In this document: one piece after another, positions 28,201-38,084 of the stretch
How positions within the stretch are numbered: the first letter of the stretch is position 1
Layout: every line of letters starts with the position of its first letter
Source: Marisa cornuarietis
Taxonomy: Eukaryota > Mollusca > Gastropoda > Architaenioglossa > Ampullariidae
DNA length: 64,000 nucleotides
Direction: 5' to 3'
Assembly: GCA_004794655.1 (NCBI GenBank)
Contig: SMMW01000090.1
Coordinates: 863,001-927,000 of the forward strand
Translations under genes and position numbers: made by a program
The notes under the pieces: generated by a model
What the model saw: the letters and a program-made list of their open reading frames with translations, nothing else
Databases searched by the model: none
What the model was told of the DNA's origin: nothing

Positions 28201-29388
28201 TGCTAAGAGTCATAGTTCACAGATCAACAGGTACATATTCACATATACTGGTACACAAGCTGATTCAGCATCCCCTTTAGCCTTTAGCCTGTAATCTTCA
28301 GGGATAGTTCTCGAGCCTCTTCTGTCTCTTTAATATGAAAAGCATTGAAGCATTTTATGCTAAATTTTACATATACACTGAAGGCAGATCCTACCCATTT
28401 AGATCTTTCAAGGAACAGAAGATTATTAAGAGAAGCTATCTGAAGAAATGGAAAGTGTGCATAGACATACACAAACTACCCACCACTAGGCGCCTATATT
28501 CATTTTAGCGTTTAACGCTTGCCAATTATTTTGCCCAGCAATTGTTTAATTACTAACATCATGGTTCAACTGTCACTTAAAACATTCAAAGTTTCTGATG
28601 CTTGTCTAATTCTAACCTTATGTTCCTCATACATTTCCGCCATCACTGCTTTAGTATTAAGTATCCCAACAATCTACAATCTGCCTCAACAGTACTAGCA
28701 AACTGCCCTTTGAATTGTTCCAAGCCTGCATCCAACACTGCACTTCATACCCCTTCTGGTCTCTCTGGAGTTTCTTCTGTGCATTAGTTTTTGTTGCAAA
28801 CCAATCCTATAGCAAGCATACTTTCCCACTTTCTGCATCATATGAGCAATCTTCATGCCCTATCCAGCTTTAACATACTTCAAGTCTGCCAAATACTCCT
28901 TCTCAAGTTTTTTGCTTCAGTGTTTATATCCAACAAACCTCTTTGCTCTATTTATCTAATTTTTTGTGATGTTCTTTTCGTCCTTTCATTTATTATTATT
29001 GTTTAATTTCTAATAGTTCCTGCAACAGCTTCAAGACATCATCATCATCACGTCTCAGCTCTAAGTATGGTCGCCTCGTGTCTTAAGAATGGTATGTGAT
29101 AGTTATCAATATATATAATGATCTGCTAGGATTAGGAATATGACAAAGGAAGTGGTCTGTGAAATAATGACACAAATGCGGGTTATGATACAGCCATAAA
29201 AGATTCCAGGAAACAGAAAAGTCAAAAAGAAATTTTTTTTTAAAGTTCAGATTTAATGTAGAAGATTTTCTGAAAGTCACTCACCTGCCAATATCCCCCA
29301 GGATAGTGTACTTGCTGGTGAGAGGTTCTGTGTGGATTGTGCTGCTAGGTGTGTACTTTCCCACCTTCAGCCCGTTCATGTTCGACAT
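4020..29388 (-). CDS. STK17: STK17/DRAK-type serine/threonine kinase, 7 exons, 508 aa
   Basis: Seven exons join in frame (29388-29285, 17550-17338, 8267-8129, 6421-6295, 5686-5638, 5341-5162, 4734-4020), all with GT donors and AG acceptors and compatible phases. The kinase domain spans about residues 27-285: glycine loop GRGKFAVV (34-41), VAAK with Lys56, alphaC Glu74, HLDLK (148-152), DLG (171-173), GTPDYVAPE (189-197) and a final HPWL. HLDLKPQNILL and the basic RKRRKGK loop (59-65) are characteristic of STK17/DRAK within the DAP-kinase family. That family acts in apoptosis, and fly Drak phosphorylates myosin regulatory light chain. The 223-residue tail is Ser/Pro-rich and has a bipartite basic cluster at 419-432 ([14 protein letters not shown]), so nuclear entry is likely. 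The start is ATG at 29388 with A at -3 and an in-frame TGA 60 nt upstream. The one oddity is Leu in place of Phe in DFG. Vertebrate A versus B cannot be assigned. Confidence 0.93.
5162..5341 (-). CDS. STK17: STK17 exon 6
   Basis: 180 nt complete Trp211 and encode residues 212-270 plus two bases of Arg271: helices F-H with [16 protein letters not shown] and [10 protein letters not shown], as in STK17/DAPK. The acceptor is CTCTCCTAG and the donor GTATGC. Confidence 0.92.
5638..5686 (-). CDS. STK17: STK17 exon 5 (49-nt exon)
   Basis: This very short exon encodes [16 protein letters not shown] plus two bases of Trp211. It contains the APE motif and the DMW of helix F. Acceptor TATTGCAG and donor GTGAGT flank it, and its phases (1 in, 2 out) match both neighbours. 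Skipping it would shift the frame. Confidence 0.92.
6295..6421 (-). CDS. STK17: STK17 exon 4 (DLG and activation segment)
   Basis: 127 nt encode residues 153-194 plus one base. They cover PQNILL, the metal-binding motif (here DLG, codons GAT CTG GGA), and the activation segment to GTPDYV. The acceptor is TATTTGCAG and the donor GTGAGT. Confidence 0.93.
8129..8267 (-). CDS. STK17: STK17 exon 3
   Basis: 139 nt complete Tyr106 and encode residues 107-152. It carries [10 protein letters not shown] after the hinge, helices D and E, and the catalytic loop IVHLDLK. The acceptor is CTGTTTCAG, the donor is GTAATT, and it ends in phase 0. Confidence 0.93.
13103..13130. repeat. Alternating purine-pyrimidine tract (CG then GT)
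   Basis: About 28 bp of uninterrupted CG/CA/GT alternation. This is the type of sequence that can adopt Z-DNA. It lies in STK17 intron 2. Confidence 0.7.
13395..13560. mobile_element. Non-autonomous hAT element (166 bp) with 8-bp TSD
   Basis: The right end reads AAGTTTGAAAACCACTG. Its complement CAGTGGTTTTCAAACTT is the standard hAT terminus, followed by CGAGTACCACTTTCG. The left end starts CAGAAGG, so the left terminal repeat has diverged. Both ends are flanked by GCTTAACA (13387-13394 and 13561-13568), an exact 8-bp target-site duplication of the length hAT transposases make. There is no coding capacity. Confidence 0.8.
15261..15332. repeat. Short inverted repeat (MITE-like)
   Basis: Arm GTGGATCAAAAGTAGG (15261-15276) matches the complement of 15317-15332 (GTAGACCAAAAGTAGG) at 13 of 16 positions, with a 40-bp loop. 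The outer sequence CAGGGTGGATC resembles Tc1/mariner termini, but no TA duplication was defined. Confidence 0.4.
16281..16340 (+). mobile_element. tRNA-like SINE head
   Basis: GTGTCGCGGGTTAGTTCTG resembles a pol III A-box region. About 25 nt later comes AACCCAGGTTTAAATCTC, a B-box relative (GGTTTAAATCTC at 16325-16336). The spacing fits a tRNA-derived SINE head. The tail and target-site duplication were not resolved. Confidence 0.4.
17299..17318. repeat. (CA)10 next to STK17 exon 2 donor
   Basis: A pure CA run on the plus strand. It is (UG)10 in the STK17 transcript, 19-38 nt downstream of the exon 2 donor (G at 17337). Confidence 0.85.
17338..17550 (-). CDS. STK17: STK17 exon 2
   Basis: 213 nt encode residues 35-105 plus two bases of Tyr106: the glycine loop, catalytic Lys56, the alphaC helix and the hinge start (ELILVTEY). 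The acceptor is TTTTGCAG and the donor GTGAGT. Both neighbouring introns are very long (11.7 and 9.1 kb). A (TG)n tract lies just inside the downstream intron on the transcribed strand. Confidence 0.93.
17937..17964. repeat. (AC)n(GC)n microsatellite
   Basis: Alternating ACACAC then CGCGCG in STK17 intron 1. Confidence 0.7.
18841..18951. repeat. Tandem duplication, period about 65 bp
   Basis: The block starting CACAAGTCCATCAGTACAGC at 18841 recurs at 18906 as CACAAAGTCCATCAGTACAT, followed in both copies by CTTGCATGT and a TATATA stretch. It is in STK17 intron 1. Confidence 0.75.
19239..19294. repeat. (CT)n(CA)n compound microsatellite
   Basis: About 18 nt of CT repeats run into about 37 nt of CA repeats in STK17 intron 1. 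Confidence 0.9.
28099..28168. repeat. Imperfect tandem repeat, 20-25 bp units
   Basis: Three copies of CTGACA(C/T)CT(C/T)ACT, two of them followed by GATC(A/T)A or GATCTA, within 70 bp of STK17 intron 1. Confidence 0.6.
29285..29388 (-). CDS. STK17: STK17 exon 1 (coding part)
   Basis: 104 nt encode residues 1-34 plus two bases of Arg35. It begins [16 protein letters not shown] and ends at the first Gly of the ATP loop (ILGDIG). The donor is GTGAGT. The 5'UTR continues to a probable acceptor at 29539/29540. Confidence 0.9.
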
Positions 29389-29539
29389 GGTCCAGTTGCA
29401 CAGTCAACACCAAACATTGTCTTCACCAAAAGCCGTATGATAGTGTCACCACTGTTGATAAACCACAAACTCAAAACTCCTATCTCCAGTCAACAACTCT
29501 GCTGCAGGCCTCACATTGTATGAACTGCATGTCAGCCAC
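29389..29539 (-). promoter_or_regulatory. STK17 5'UTR in first coding exon
   Basis: On the minus strand, a pyrimidine-rich stretch ending TTGTTTGTAG places an acceptor just before 29539. The 151 nt from there to the ATG hold an upstream ATG (29530, out of frame, stopping after 16 codons) and an in-frame TGA 60 nt before the start codon. A second possible acceptor (TTTATCAACAG) precedes 29451. Confidence 0.5.
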
Positions 29540-32413
29540 CTACAAACAATATGAGACAGTAAAAGCAAAACTATACATTTAGCATCTATGAGAGTTTTGC
29601 CAAGCTGAAAGCAGCATAAAATCATGAAAGAAGGGCAAAATAATGGTCATCAAATGGTAAACAACTTATTTCCATGAATGCATGGTAGCTGAATCTAGTA
29701 AAACTATTTATTTAAGGCTAATACTGACAAGGAAACTTTTATATTTTAGCTTTTAGTTTCAGGACTGGAAAAAAATAAGGCCAGTCTAACTTAGCACAAA
29801 AGAAGTGCAAGAACAATTTTTTTCAAGTTTAAAAGGCAAATACAAATACAATAAGCCCTAATAAATGTTATGTGAGAGTTTTCTCCTTTTTGCATCAGTG
29901 CAGTTATCACCAACTGTTATTATTGTGTTCTAAAATGGTGTGTAAATAGTTATGTTGACGTGACAGGAGTGGTGGTTATGCAGTGGAGATGATGATGATA
30001 GTGATAGCTGTTTCTCTGGAAATATTATTTACCAGAAAATGCAGGTTTAAGAAAATGAATGTTTCCTTGTAAAGACAGCCGTATATTTTCATAGGCATCT
30101 TACATAGCAGCAGCAAAATCAAGGTTAGACATGCTTGCAGAAACAGCTCTTATGCATTATACCAGAATCTCTAGTGAACTTGACTAGGATGTATGCATTG
30201 TTCTGCTGTATCTAAAAACTGAGAATACAAAGATATCATATCTTGCAAAGTCATATACTGGTTTGTACCCCTGAATTTCCATGCCTGGTGTATTAAACAT
30301 ACAGTGTTTTGCATGCATTATGCTTGGTCATGGTAGCGCTGTGACAGTAACAACAGTATGAAGGAATGAGCAAATGCCACTAAACCAACACATCTCTCTT
30401 CACTACTTAATATCTTTCTAAAACAAGCTTAAAGGTAAGTTCAATATCTCGATTAAAAAATCAGTTCTTATAAATATCTGACTAAACTTTTTAGAAAACA
30501 TCTTGAACAAGAAAATCTTTGCTAAATACAAAACTGTACAACAGTGCACAGTTTTAAACAGAAGGTCCTAGTTGAAAGATATCTTATTTTTGTTCTAAGT
30601 ATATTATCACAACGAATAAAAAATATGCAGAGAGATCATTTACATTTATTTATATTAAAATACCACATTCCTTTTCTTTTATCTTTTTCTTTTACAGTCA
30701 TTTAGGGAGAGAGCTGTGAACAACTCTGCAAAACTACTATGCTGTTGCCATGTACTACAAATTCCTGATGTTCAAGAAGCATTTCCATTTGTCTCATTTT
30801 TCTGCATGTCTTTTCAACTAGGTATAGTTAGCAACTTCTAATTTGAATCTTGCACAGCCTTTCTGTATCAGGTTACTACATTTCAGGTCAACTTGACCAT
30901 AAGTCATCAGTAACATTTCAGACTGTCACTAACATGAATAAGATATGCTAGTGATCACTGGAAAACTAAGAATCAAATTACATTTGTAGGGACTCAGCAC
31001 AATTAAGTGTAACCATTAGCACAACATTAAGCTTCTTTAGTGCAAATACATCTATTTATGTCTTGCTAACATACCTACTTTTAACTGTCAAATGATATAC
31101 ACACTGAAAAAGATGGATTTTTATCCTAAAAATAAATAAATTTGCAATAAAATAAAAAACAAATACATAAAAAAATAAATTTTGTATAAGTGACAGCTAT
31201 CTTAAAAGACAGCTGATCTTTTCATTCATGATTAACAGTTGAAAATATCTACACAGCTAAAAATATGTTTGAGGATATCTGGATAATCTACAGTTAAATT
31301 CAGCAATAACCAAACCAACAGCATTGAGCATGGTGTTAGTCTATTTTTGTCTTCATGACATACTCAATAGCATCAAAGTATTCTTACTTAATAATCCCTA
31401 CAACAAAAGTAAAATGGAATAAAGAACGGAAATATAATATAAACATCTTGTCAGTTGACTAAAAAAGGAGAATATGGTCTCAGCTACAGATAACAGTGAA
31501 ACACAGAAGTATAAAATCATCTTAAATATTATTGTTATTATTAATATCTTTGTTGTGTACCTTCATTTTGACTGTTAAGAAGACTCTCCCTGATTCTTCA
31601 CTAATGCATGTAACTACATTCTCACATTGAAAAAGAATAGTATCAGTCTTCTCCAAAAACAGTGACATTTTATATTTTAAATATAATGATTTTTGAAATT
31701 GTATGTTTCTATAATATGCAATATGCATTTTGTTTATTAATTACATTAATGCTGAAATTTGAACATTAGGCCTATATATTAATAATTTCGATTAAAGTTG
31801 ACAGACTACTCATTACAAAATGTCATCAAATGGCTACCATGGACGAAAAAAAGACGCATGTATCCTCACCGTTATGACCAATGAATTAAGCCTCTTACTC
31901 GCTATGCTCCCATTAATGTGAAAATGTGCAGCATTCACTTAACTCTAAAACACCGAAGTCCTTCAAACACGTATTATATGCCTGTGTCTCTTATTTCCGA
32001 TGACCGAAGGTGATTCATTTCTTTTTCACTTTAGCTGCGAATAGATCAAGCAGCTGACTGCGATGAGGTGGTGGCAGTTACGGTTTCGTAGTATGAACGA
32101 CACGGAAATATTTAACACGAGATTTCGATAAACGTCCATTCTTTCTCAGCTCTCGGGCAGTAGAGCAAGAAAGAGCGCTGAGTCCTGTAGAATCGTCTGC
32201 CAAGTTATGAGGGCGACACCGCAACAGGAAAGGCTGCCTTACAAAATCTTGCCCAACCCACTGTGACGGCTCGCTCCCCGAGATCAAATAATGATCTCTT
32301 CTCGCCAAACACCAGCGAAACGCAAACTAACGCGGAGATGAAGTAGATTTGGAGATTATGTACATGTAAATAGCTAATACACAATGTTACTGACAGCAAA
32401 AGCTAGTTCTCAC
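29540..32413. other. Gene-poor AT-rich stretch
   Basis: No exon-like ORF. It would be the first STK17 intron if the 32.4-kb exon is real. It contains only short A/T runs and a few GATGAT repeats. Confidence 0.5.
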
Positions 32414-32560
32414 CTGAGTTTATGTGAGCATTCCACCAGGTGCTTTGTCAATCCACGAATGTTCTCTTGCTGCTCCCCGGCTTTGTTCCGGTGCAGACGC
32501 ACTTGAAAACGAGGCTGCGTCAGGCCCGCCATTCACATCGCTTGTGATTTTTGAAATACA
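32414..32560 (-). other. Candidate non-coding first exon of STK17
   Basis: The minus strand has AAACTCAG followed by the donor GTGAGA (last exon base 32414). Upstream lies a locally CpG-richer stretch with an ATG at 32532 whose frame stays open for 39 codons to the donor (MAGLTQPRFQVRLHR...). It could splice to 29539 or 29451 as the STK17 5'UTR. The far end is arbitrary because no TATA box was seen. Confidence 0.3.
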
Positions 32561-33415
32561 AAATGTCACTAATTTTTGGAGAAGACTGAAACTGTTCTTC
32601 TTCGATGTGAGAATTAAGTCACATGCATTAGTGAAGAATAAGGGAGAGACTTCTTAACAGTGCAAATGAAGGTACACAGTAAAGATATGGTTGCTTGATA
32701 TTTTATGCCACTTTTATCTGTAGCTGAGACAATATTTATAGATATCTCTTTTTTTTGTTTAGTCAACTGACAAGATGTTTGAATTATATTTCTGTTTTTT
32801 ATTCCATTTTACTTATGTTGTGGGGATTATTAGGTAAGAATATTTTGATGCTGCTGAGTAGGTCATCCACAGTGCATTACACAACATAAGGAAATGCGTT
32901 TGCAACACCCTGTCGGCATCCCTTTATCTACTTAAAAGCGCAATTAATTGTATTCAAGGAGACAAACATAATTAAAATGTGATTGTACAGAAAAAAACAG
33001 CAATTAGCTCTTCGTTTGTGTGTGCAAATGCTTAGGGCTGAGAAAAGAGGAAGAAGAAACCATTTTAATACGAAGTAGCCTAGTGATTGTTGTTTTTTTT
33101 TATATACGCTATGAAACCACGATTTTCTTTTTTTTTTGTCGTAGACGAGTGATTACAAGATGTAAAAGATCACACAACTAAGTTAATAAATATGCGAAAA
33201 ACAGCACAAGGAGAGTGATGGAAAGTCAAGAATTGGAAGACACTCGTTTACACTCCGACTACTTTTACAAACTCGTCCCAAGAAGTGACAACTATATAGT
33301 ATTCCTAATGTTAACGGGTTATAAAAAAGCAGTGAGCACGACGGTACCAGTTTTTAGATCTTCAAATGTGATCGCTGAACTATATTCTACATGTCCTGTG
33401 TTCTTGCGTGCGTTC

Positions 33416-33506
33416 CAGTTGCGTAGGAACAGGAACCAGGGGGCAAGGGTGGCAGCTGCCCCCTCAGAAAAGATACTGAGAAGCCGAACATCTTCCTACG
33501 CGACTC
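33416..33506. mobile_element. Short fold-back element, family of the CAGTGGCGTAGGAA type (copy 1)
   Basis: It begins CAGTTGCGTAGGAAC and ends TTCCTACGCGACTC, imperfect inverted ends. Inside is GGGGGCAAGGGTGGCAGCTG then CCCCCT, itself partly palindromic, and later GAAGCCGAACATCTTCC. The same parts in the same order occur at 58144-58285, so this is a dispersed family. A (GT)n(GA)n tract follows directly. Confidence 0.65.

Positions 33507-33543
<37 letters not shown>
33507..33543. repeat. (TG)n(AG)n microsatellite
   Basis: A compound repeat directly abutting the 3' end of the fold-back element at 33416-33506. Confidence 0.85.
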
Positions 33544-33932
33544 ACTTATTCATCAGACATTTTATAAATCGGCCTAATCATCCGACATAAACAATGCAAG
33601 CTTCGGCAGATTTTTCTTCCATATGTGACAGTTCGTTCCTGTAGCATTTTTTGGTTGAGATTTTAAAAGGTTATTTTTTTTGGGGGGGGGTGGTGGTGGT
33701 GTTTTTTTATTATTTTTAATTGGACATGAAGCAATTTTCTGATAAGCTACAGATTTATGTGTTATTGGACCAACTCTTAAAGAGTATTCCTGACTGACAT
33801 GTCGCCTCGCTGGACATGTAATCCATACACTGTTGTGAAATGTGTACAAATATAGTGACAATACATCACCAAAGTGTGACCCCAAGATAGACGCGTAATC
33901 GCCACAATCGCTGATGATACATGGAATAAAGA

Positions 33933-35072
33933 CTAGCAAACCATGGCTGTAGAAGGGTGGTGCTGGGATGTCTTGCAGACTTTCATAGCTACGTATAAAT
34001 TATTGTGTGTCATCTGCTTGTTGAAGGTTTTTAAGGCGTTTTGAAGGAACCAGATTCGAAGACTTTCGCGCTGATTGCCGAGGAAGTGCACATACAAGAC
34101 GCAGATTTGTTTTAGGTAAGAGTGGCCAAGCTCTGCATCCGCCAACAGTTCGTTCTGGGGGTTGTTTCGGTACGTGGCGATGAAGCTAGCTTCCGGTCAC
34201 CTTTGCAGCGCCAAGAGAGGGAGCTATAGTCAGCTTCGCTTTTCAAGGACACCGGAATCCGCCCGCTCTGCGTACGCCAAGAGATCGCCGAGGGGTTCTT
34301 GAGTTATTTCGAGAACGTCACTACCTGAAACGATACAATAATCAGGCTGAAACAAGACATTTGTCTTCTAGACCAATAGTCTCTCGTTCAGAGCAACATG
34401 GCGCGATGGTGGTGGTAATATTAATGTTCATGAAGGTAGCGGTATGACGATTTTAATATATCACTGTCTCGAGTTCACAATATTTATGTCTACAATTCAA
34501 CGGAGATATTTTTTTTTCGCTTCTGTTGCCACACATTATAATAGTTTGTGTGGACTTTCTCTCTTTCAGAAGAGGCATTTAATGAACTGCGATGCATTGA
34601 TATTGTTCTTTTCACGGAAATAATTATCCTGGTGTTTCTTTTTCTTCCATCAATCGATCCATCTTTTCATGCCCATCCATCAAAAACATCCTGAAAAAAT
34701 AAACTATAAACAAGATATAATCATATAGAACTATCGCTATGTCTTAATCTGTTAAGGGAAATTGTCACTATAATTTCCTTATGTCACGCAAAATAATTTT
34801 TTTGTGAAGAACAGTTCAGCTGTCTTACTACGAGACACCGAATCACACTAAACTGCTCAATAGATCAATATTTTGGCAGTCATTGATGCGCTGAATGGCA
34901 TACCATTCGTAACGAGATTCTGAATAGAGCAAAATGCGATTGAGCGAAGGGAAAGCACCGCAAATTTTGCACTCACCAAAGCTTCATCAGCCAAGAAGTA
35001 GGCTCCCTTTTGTGCGGGAACGTCAACGCTCTGGTTCCACAAGTTTACGAAGCAGCCGAATTCAGAAAGATT
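33933..35072 (-). other. Unrecognised exon-like pieces on the minus strand
   Basis: Three open stretches have coding-like composition. At 35072-34977 is EFGCFVNLWNQSVDVPAQKG..., ending exactly at a good donor GTGAGT. At about 34323-34230 is SDVLEITQEPLGDLLAYAER..., after an acceptor-like TTTCAG. At 34200-33933 is FIATYRNNPQNELLADAELG..., ending at TAG. The second and third share one frame but have stop codons between them, and the first does not join the second in phase. They may be a decayed gene or unrelated pieces. No family was recognised. Confidence 0.25.
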
Positions 35073-36131
35073 AAAAAAAAAAAATTATCTGAGAATTAAG
35101 GCAGGGTTTCTCAGTCCGCTTTATGGTCGAGAGGTAATGTTGCACAGATGGTGTTGAAGAAACAGAGAGAGCACGCCTTTAGTACTCAGACTCTCTTCGG
35201 ATTTGTGATCTCTGAAACGGACCATCGTTTTGAAACTGTGAAAGGTCTCATGTCTCAACCAAATTTTCGAAATTTGTGATTGTTATGAGGTTGTTATTGA
35301 GAGTGCACACTGCATCTAATGTATAATATGCAAATACAACAAGCGTATCACCCCTGTATGTACTAAACTTCATCGGCTCGTCTTCTGTCTATTCTACTCG
35401 TATGTATCGATATACGTCTGTGGGCTTCTCTTTGGAGTCGGAAAAAAATCTAGCGTTGCGAATATTAGGATTAAAATTAACCTGAAATAGGCATTAAGAC
35501 GAAAAGAATAAAAGCGTAGTTTCCTAGATGTCATGGCACTGTAACCTGGAGTTTTGTGCACGGATATGGTATCCAGTCACAGACGATGTATGTATATGTG
35601 TGGGTATATATACATACACACACGACATTTATTAACATTTTGAAATTTTTTCTTGTTAAAAAATTGGTGGTGGACGTGTGTTGGCGAAGTTGTGCACATG
35701 AACACTTAAAACCAGACGAATTTCTGTCTTGAAAATTCTGTTTATTTGTTTGAAACGAGCTAGTCTACTAAGCGTTTTAAGGAAAATATGTGGACAGTGA
35801 GCTCTCTTTTGTTGGAGGTCGATTGAAGGAGCTTAATTGGTTTACTATTTAGTGAAGGCATGAAGCAAAATACATTTATATATCAGCCGTCAATTTAGTT
35901 ATCGACACCGAGCTGATGGAGATCCGATTTATGTAAGTCTAATTTGTTTCTTGAACGTGAGCCGGTCAAACAGCAAAGAGCTCTCAGAAGTCGATCTGTT
36001 GTGTACTCAAAAAGACTTTTAACGTAGATGTTAACTTTTTTGCATTGACTTTACTAATTATTTAATTGATCTCTCTCTCTTTCTCTCTCTTTTAATACAA
36101 TTCAGTTTTGACTCAGTTTTAAAGATATTTA

Positions 36132-36311
36132 CAGTGGTACCTTGAGATAGAGTTTAATTCGTTCTGTGACGGAGCTCACAACTCAATCAGCTCGTATCTC
36201 AAACGAATTATTCCAATTTAAAATAAATGAAACAGAATGAATCCGTTCCAGCCCCGAGAAAAATCCCCAAATTACTGTAAATTCGGGGAGAAGTACATGT
36301 TTTTAATACAG

Positions 36312-36358
<47 letters not shown>

Positions 36359-36846
36359 CATTACCAATAAAGAAAAATATCTGAGATAGAAATATAGTTG
36401 TTATATAGTACTTTCTTCTTCAGGTTGCCGTAAATGTTGCGTGCCTTTTCGCATATTACCGTCTCCGTCACCGTATCTCCTGCCACCTCTTTGTCTTTCA
36501 CTCACAACAGGAAAAGCTTCTCCATTTCTTCATCAATATTTGTCCTTAACTGGGACAGAATTTTAGTTCCTTTCTCTGGATTTTCACCTTTGATGGCATC
36601 CTTTTTTTTAAGGATGGCGCAGATTGTGGATGTACTGCGGTCGTACATCTTGGCAAAGTCCATCACTCGTACACCACGCTCATGTTTTTCTATTATTTCT
36701 TGCTTTATTTCTATCGCCATCATTCTCTTCTTCTTCTCACCACTGTCCTTTTCACTCACTTTCTTCGGCTCCATCATAGCACACAAATAAAATTGGTTAA
36801 AACTTCGAAAATGATGCAAAAACGAGCACAATGCACGAAATACCAC
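36132..36846 (-). mobile_element. Truncated Tigger (pogo/Tc1-mariner) DNA transposon
   Basis: The left end CAGTGGTACCTTGAGATA follows a TA dinucleotide (36130-36131). It matches Tigger terminal repeats, which read CAGTGGTACCTCG and then GAGTTTAATTCGTTC. The minus-strand ORF at 36846-36502 is the N-terminal CENP-B-type helix-turn-helix of a TIGD1-like transposase: EIKQEIIEKHERGVRVMDFA, then DRSTSTICAILKKKDAIKG and LRTNIDEEMEKLFLL. The stop that follows lies in a frame that stays open for about 30 further codons, suggesting a point-mutation stop. The catalytic DDE region is missing and the right terminal repeat was not found. Confidence 0.8.
36313..36358. repeat. (AC)n(AT)n microsatellite inside the Tigger relic
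   Basis: About 38 nt of CA repeats followed by TATATATA between the transposase fragment and the left terminal repeat. Confidence 0.9.
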
Positions 36847-37490
36847 TTAACTCTGTGGGTAACACGCGAGAAAGAACGAGACGATGGCGTGATGCTGAGA
36901 TCCAAGCGCCCGACGCGGGAACTTTCTGAATTATGGGTAGGCAAAGTTTGCCGAAGTAAATGCTGTTGGAACTCGAACAGGAATGGTTTGTTTACTTCGC
37001 ATATGAATACTGTTCCTATAACGAAATTAAATTAGAGTAATTTCAGATTCAACGCTAGTATTCTTTTGGGAAAATTGTAACAGCATTAAGGTCACGATTT
37101 CAAGAATAAAACCAAGTTTATAAAAAAAAATTAAGACCCACTCATGCTAAACTGTTGTATTCTCTGGTTGCAAAGGGTCACAATACCTTTTTATTTTATA
37201 TATATATTCGCAGTTGGCGGTTATAAAGTTAATTAAAATATATTTTAAATCAATTTAATTCGTAACAGAACTTGTGGAAAAACGATAACAATACTATGCC
37301 ATCATGCCTTAAAGGACAAGCCGAGTGCAACATTTTTTCTTTATGATCGGGTTAAGTTTATTTTAAAATAACAATTCCCAATATATGAGTATATAATTCT
37401 GCTCAATTTTAAAGATATAAGCCTTCAAACATCTGCTTTCTCACCTACCACTAGGAAAGCAGGAGAAAATTACTCTCCCATACTAAAGAG

Positions 37491-37827
37491 GGTTCCCAGT
37501 CACTTAATCCCCTAGACCTTTAATCCTGAAGTATTTAATCCCCAGATAATCCTAAAAATGAACTTTTAACTATAAATATTATGAAGTCAGCGAAAAATTT
37601 AATTCAAATTCAAATAATTATTTTCATATAAACATCACAATAAGTTTGACAATTAAATATTTAAATACATTAATAATATTTAAATCATGCTAACTTCAAC
37701 GTCATTTCAACATCTATAACATTGCTTTATAAAGGATTCAGTATCTGGGGATTTAAGTGCCTAGGGATTCAGTCTAGGGGATTAAGTGTTGGGGATTAAA
37801 TGTCTGGGGATTAAGTGACCGGACACC
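37491..37827. mobile_element. 337-bp inverted-repeat element made of GGGGATTAA units
   Basis: The right end, read on the minus strand, is GGTGTCCGGTCACTTAATCC, followed by three further TTAATCCCC or similar units. The left end on the plus strand is GGTTCCCAGTCACTTAATCC and continues CCCTAGACCTTTAATCC and TTTAATCCCCAGATA. The inverted arms are thus about 70-100 bp and are themselves arrays of a 12-15 bp unit. The core is AT-rich with no ORF. No clear target-site duplication was found and the superfamily was not recognised. Confidence 0.65.
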
Positions 37828-37967
37828 ATTAAAAAGTTTTCTCACGGACCAGTAGTATTTGTAACAGGGAGTATGACTCAGTCAAAGAAATCTGTGCCTG
37901 TCAAGTCAAATGAAGAAACATCGCTCAGGTTGTCAAGAAGTGATTTTTTTTCTTTTATTTTGCCTAG

Positions 37968-38084
37968 AAAATAAAACGGCTGATTTTGGAACACAACCCC
38001 GAGAGATTTGAAATCTATTTAGAAGCTTTGACTGAAATTAAAAAAATAATTAAAGGATCCAAATTGAATTCACTCAACAGATTG
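37968..38084 (+). CDS. Orphan coding exon, 39 codons
   Basis: A strong acceptor (TTTTATTTTGCCTAG after a T-rich run) opens a phase-0 exon of exactly 39 codons that ends at a consensus donor (GTAAGT). It translates as KIKRLILEHNPERFEIYLEA then LTEIKKIIKGSKLNSLNRL, an amphipathic charged helical sequence. I do not recognise the family, and no upstream or downstream partner exon was found. It could belong to a gene with long introns, a decayed copy, or a spliced non-coding RNA. Confidence 0.35.

Larger units (their letters stand above)
17551..29284 (-). other. STK17 intron 1 (11.7 kb)
   Basis: No recognisable exon on either strand. It contains microsatellites (17937-17964, 19239-19294, 22447-22471), a 65-bp-period tandem duplication (18841-18951), and imperfect 20-25 bp tandem units at 28099-28168. 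A GC-rich patch at 23390-23520 has TAATTA and ATAAATCA homeodomain-like words. An 87-codon minus-strand ORF (20273-20536) has no recognised domain. Confidence 0.6.
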
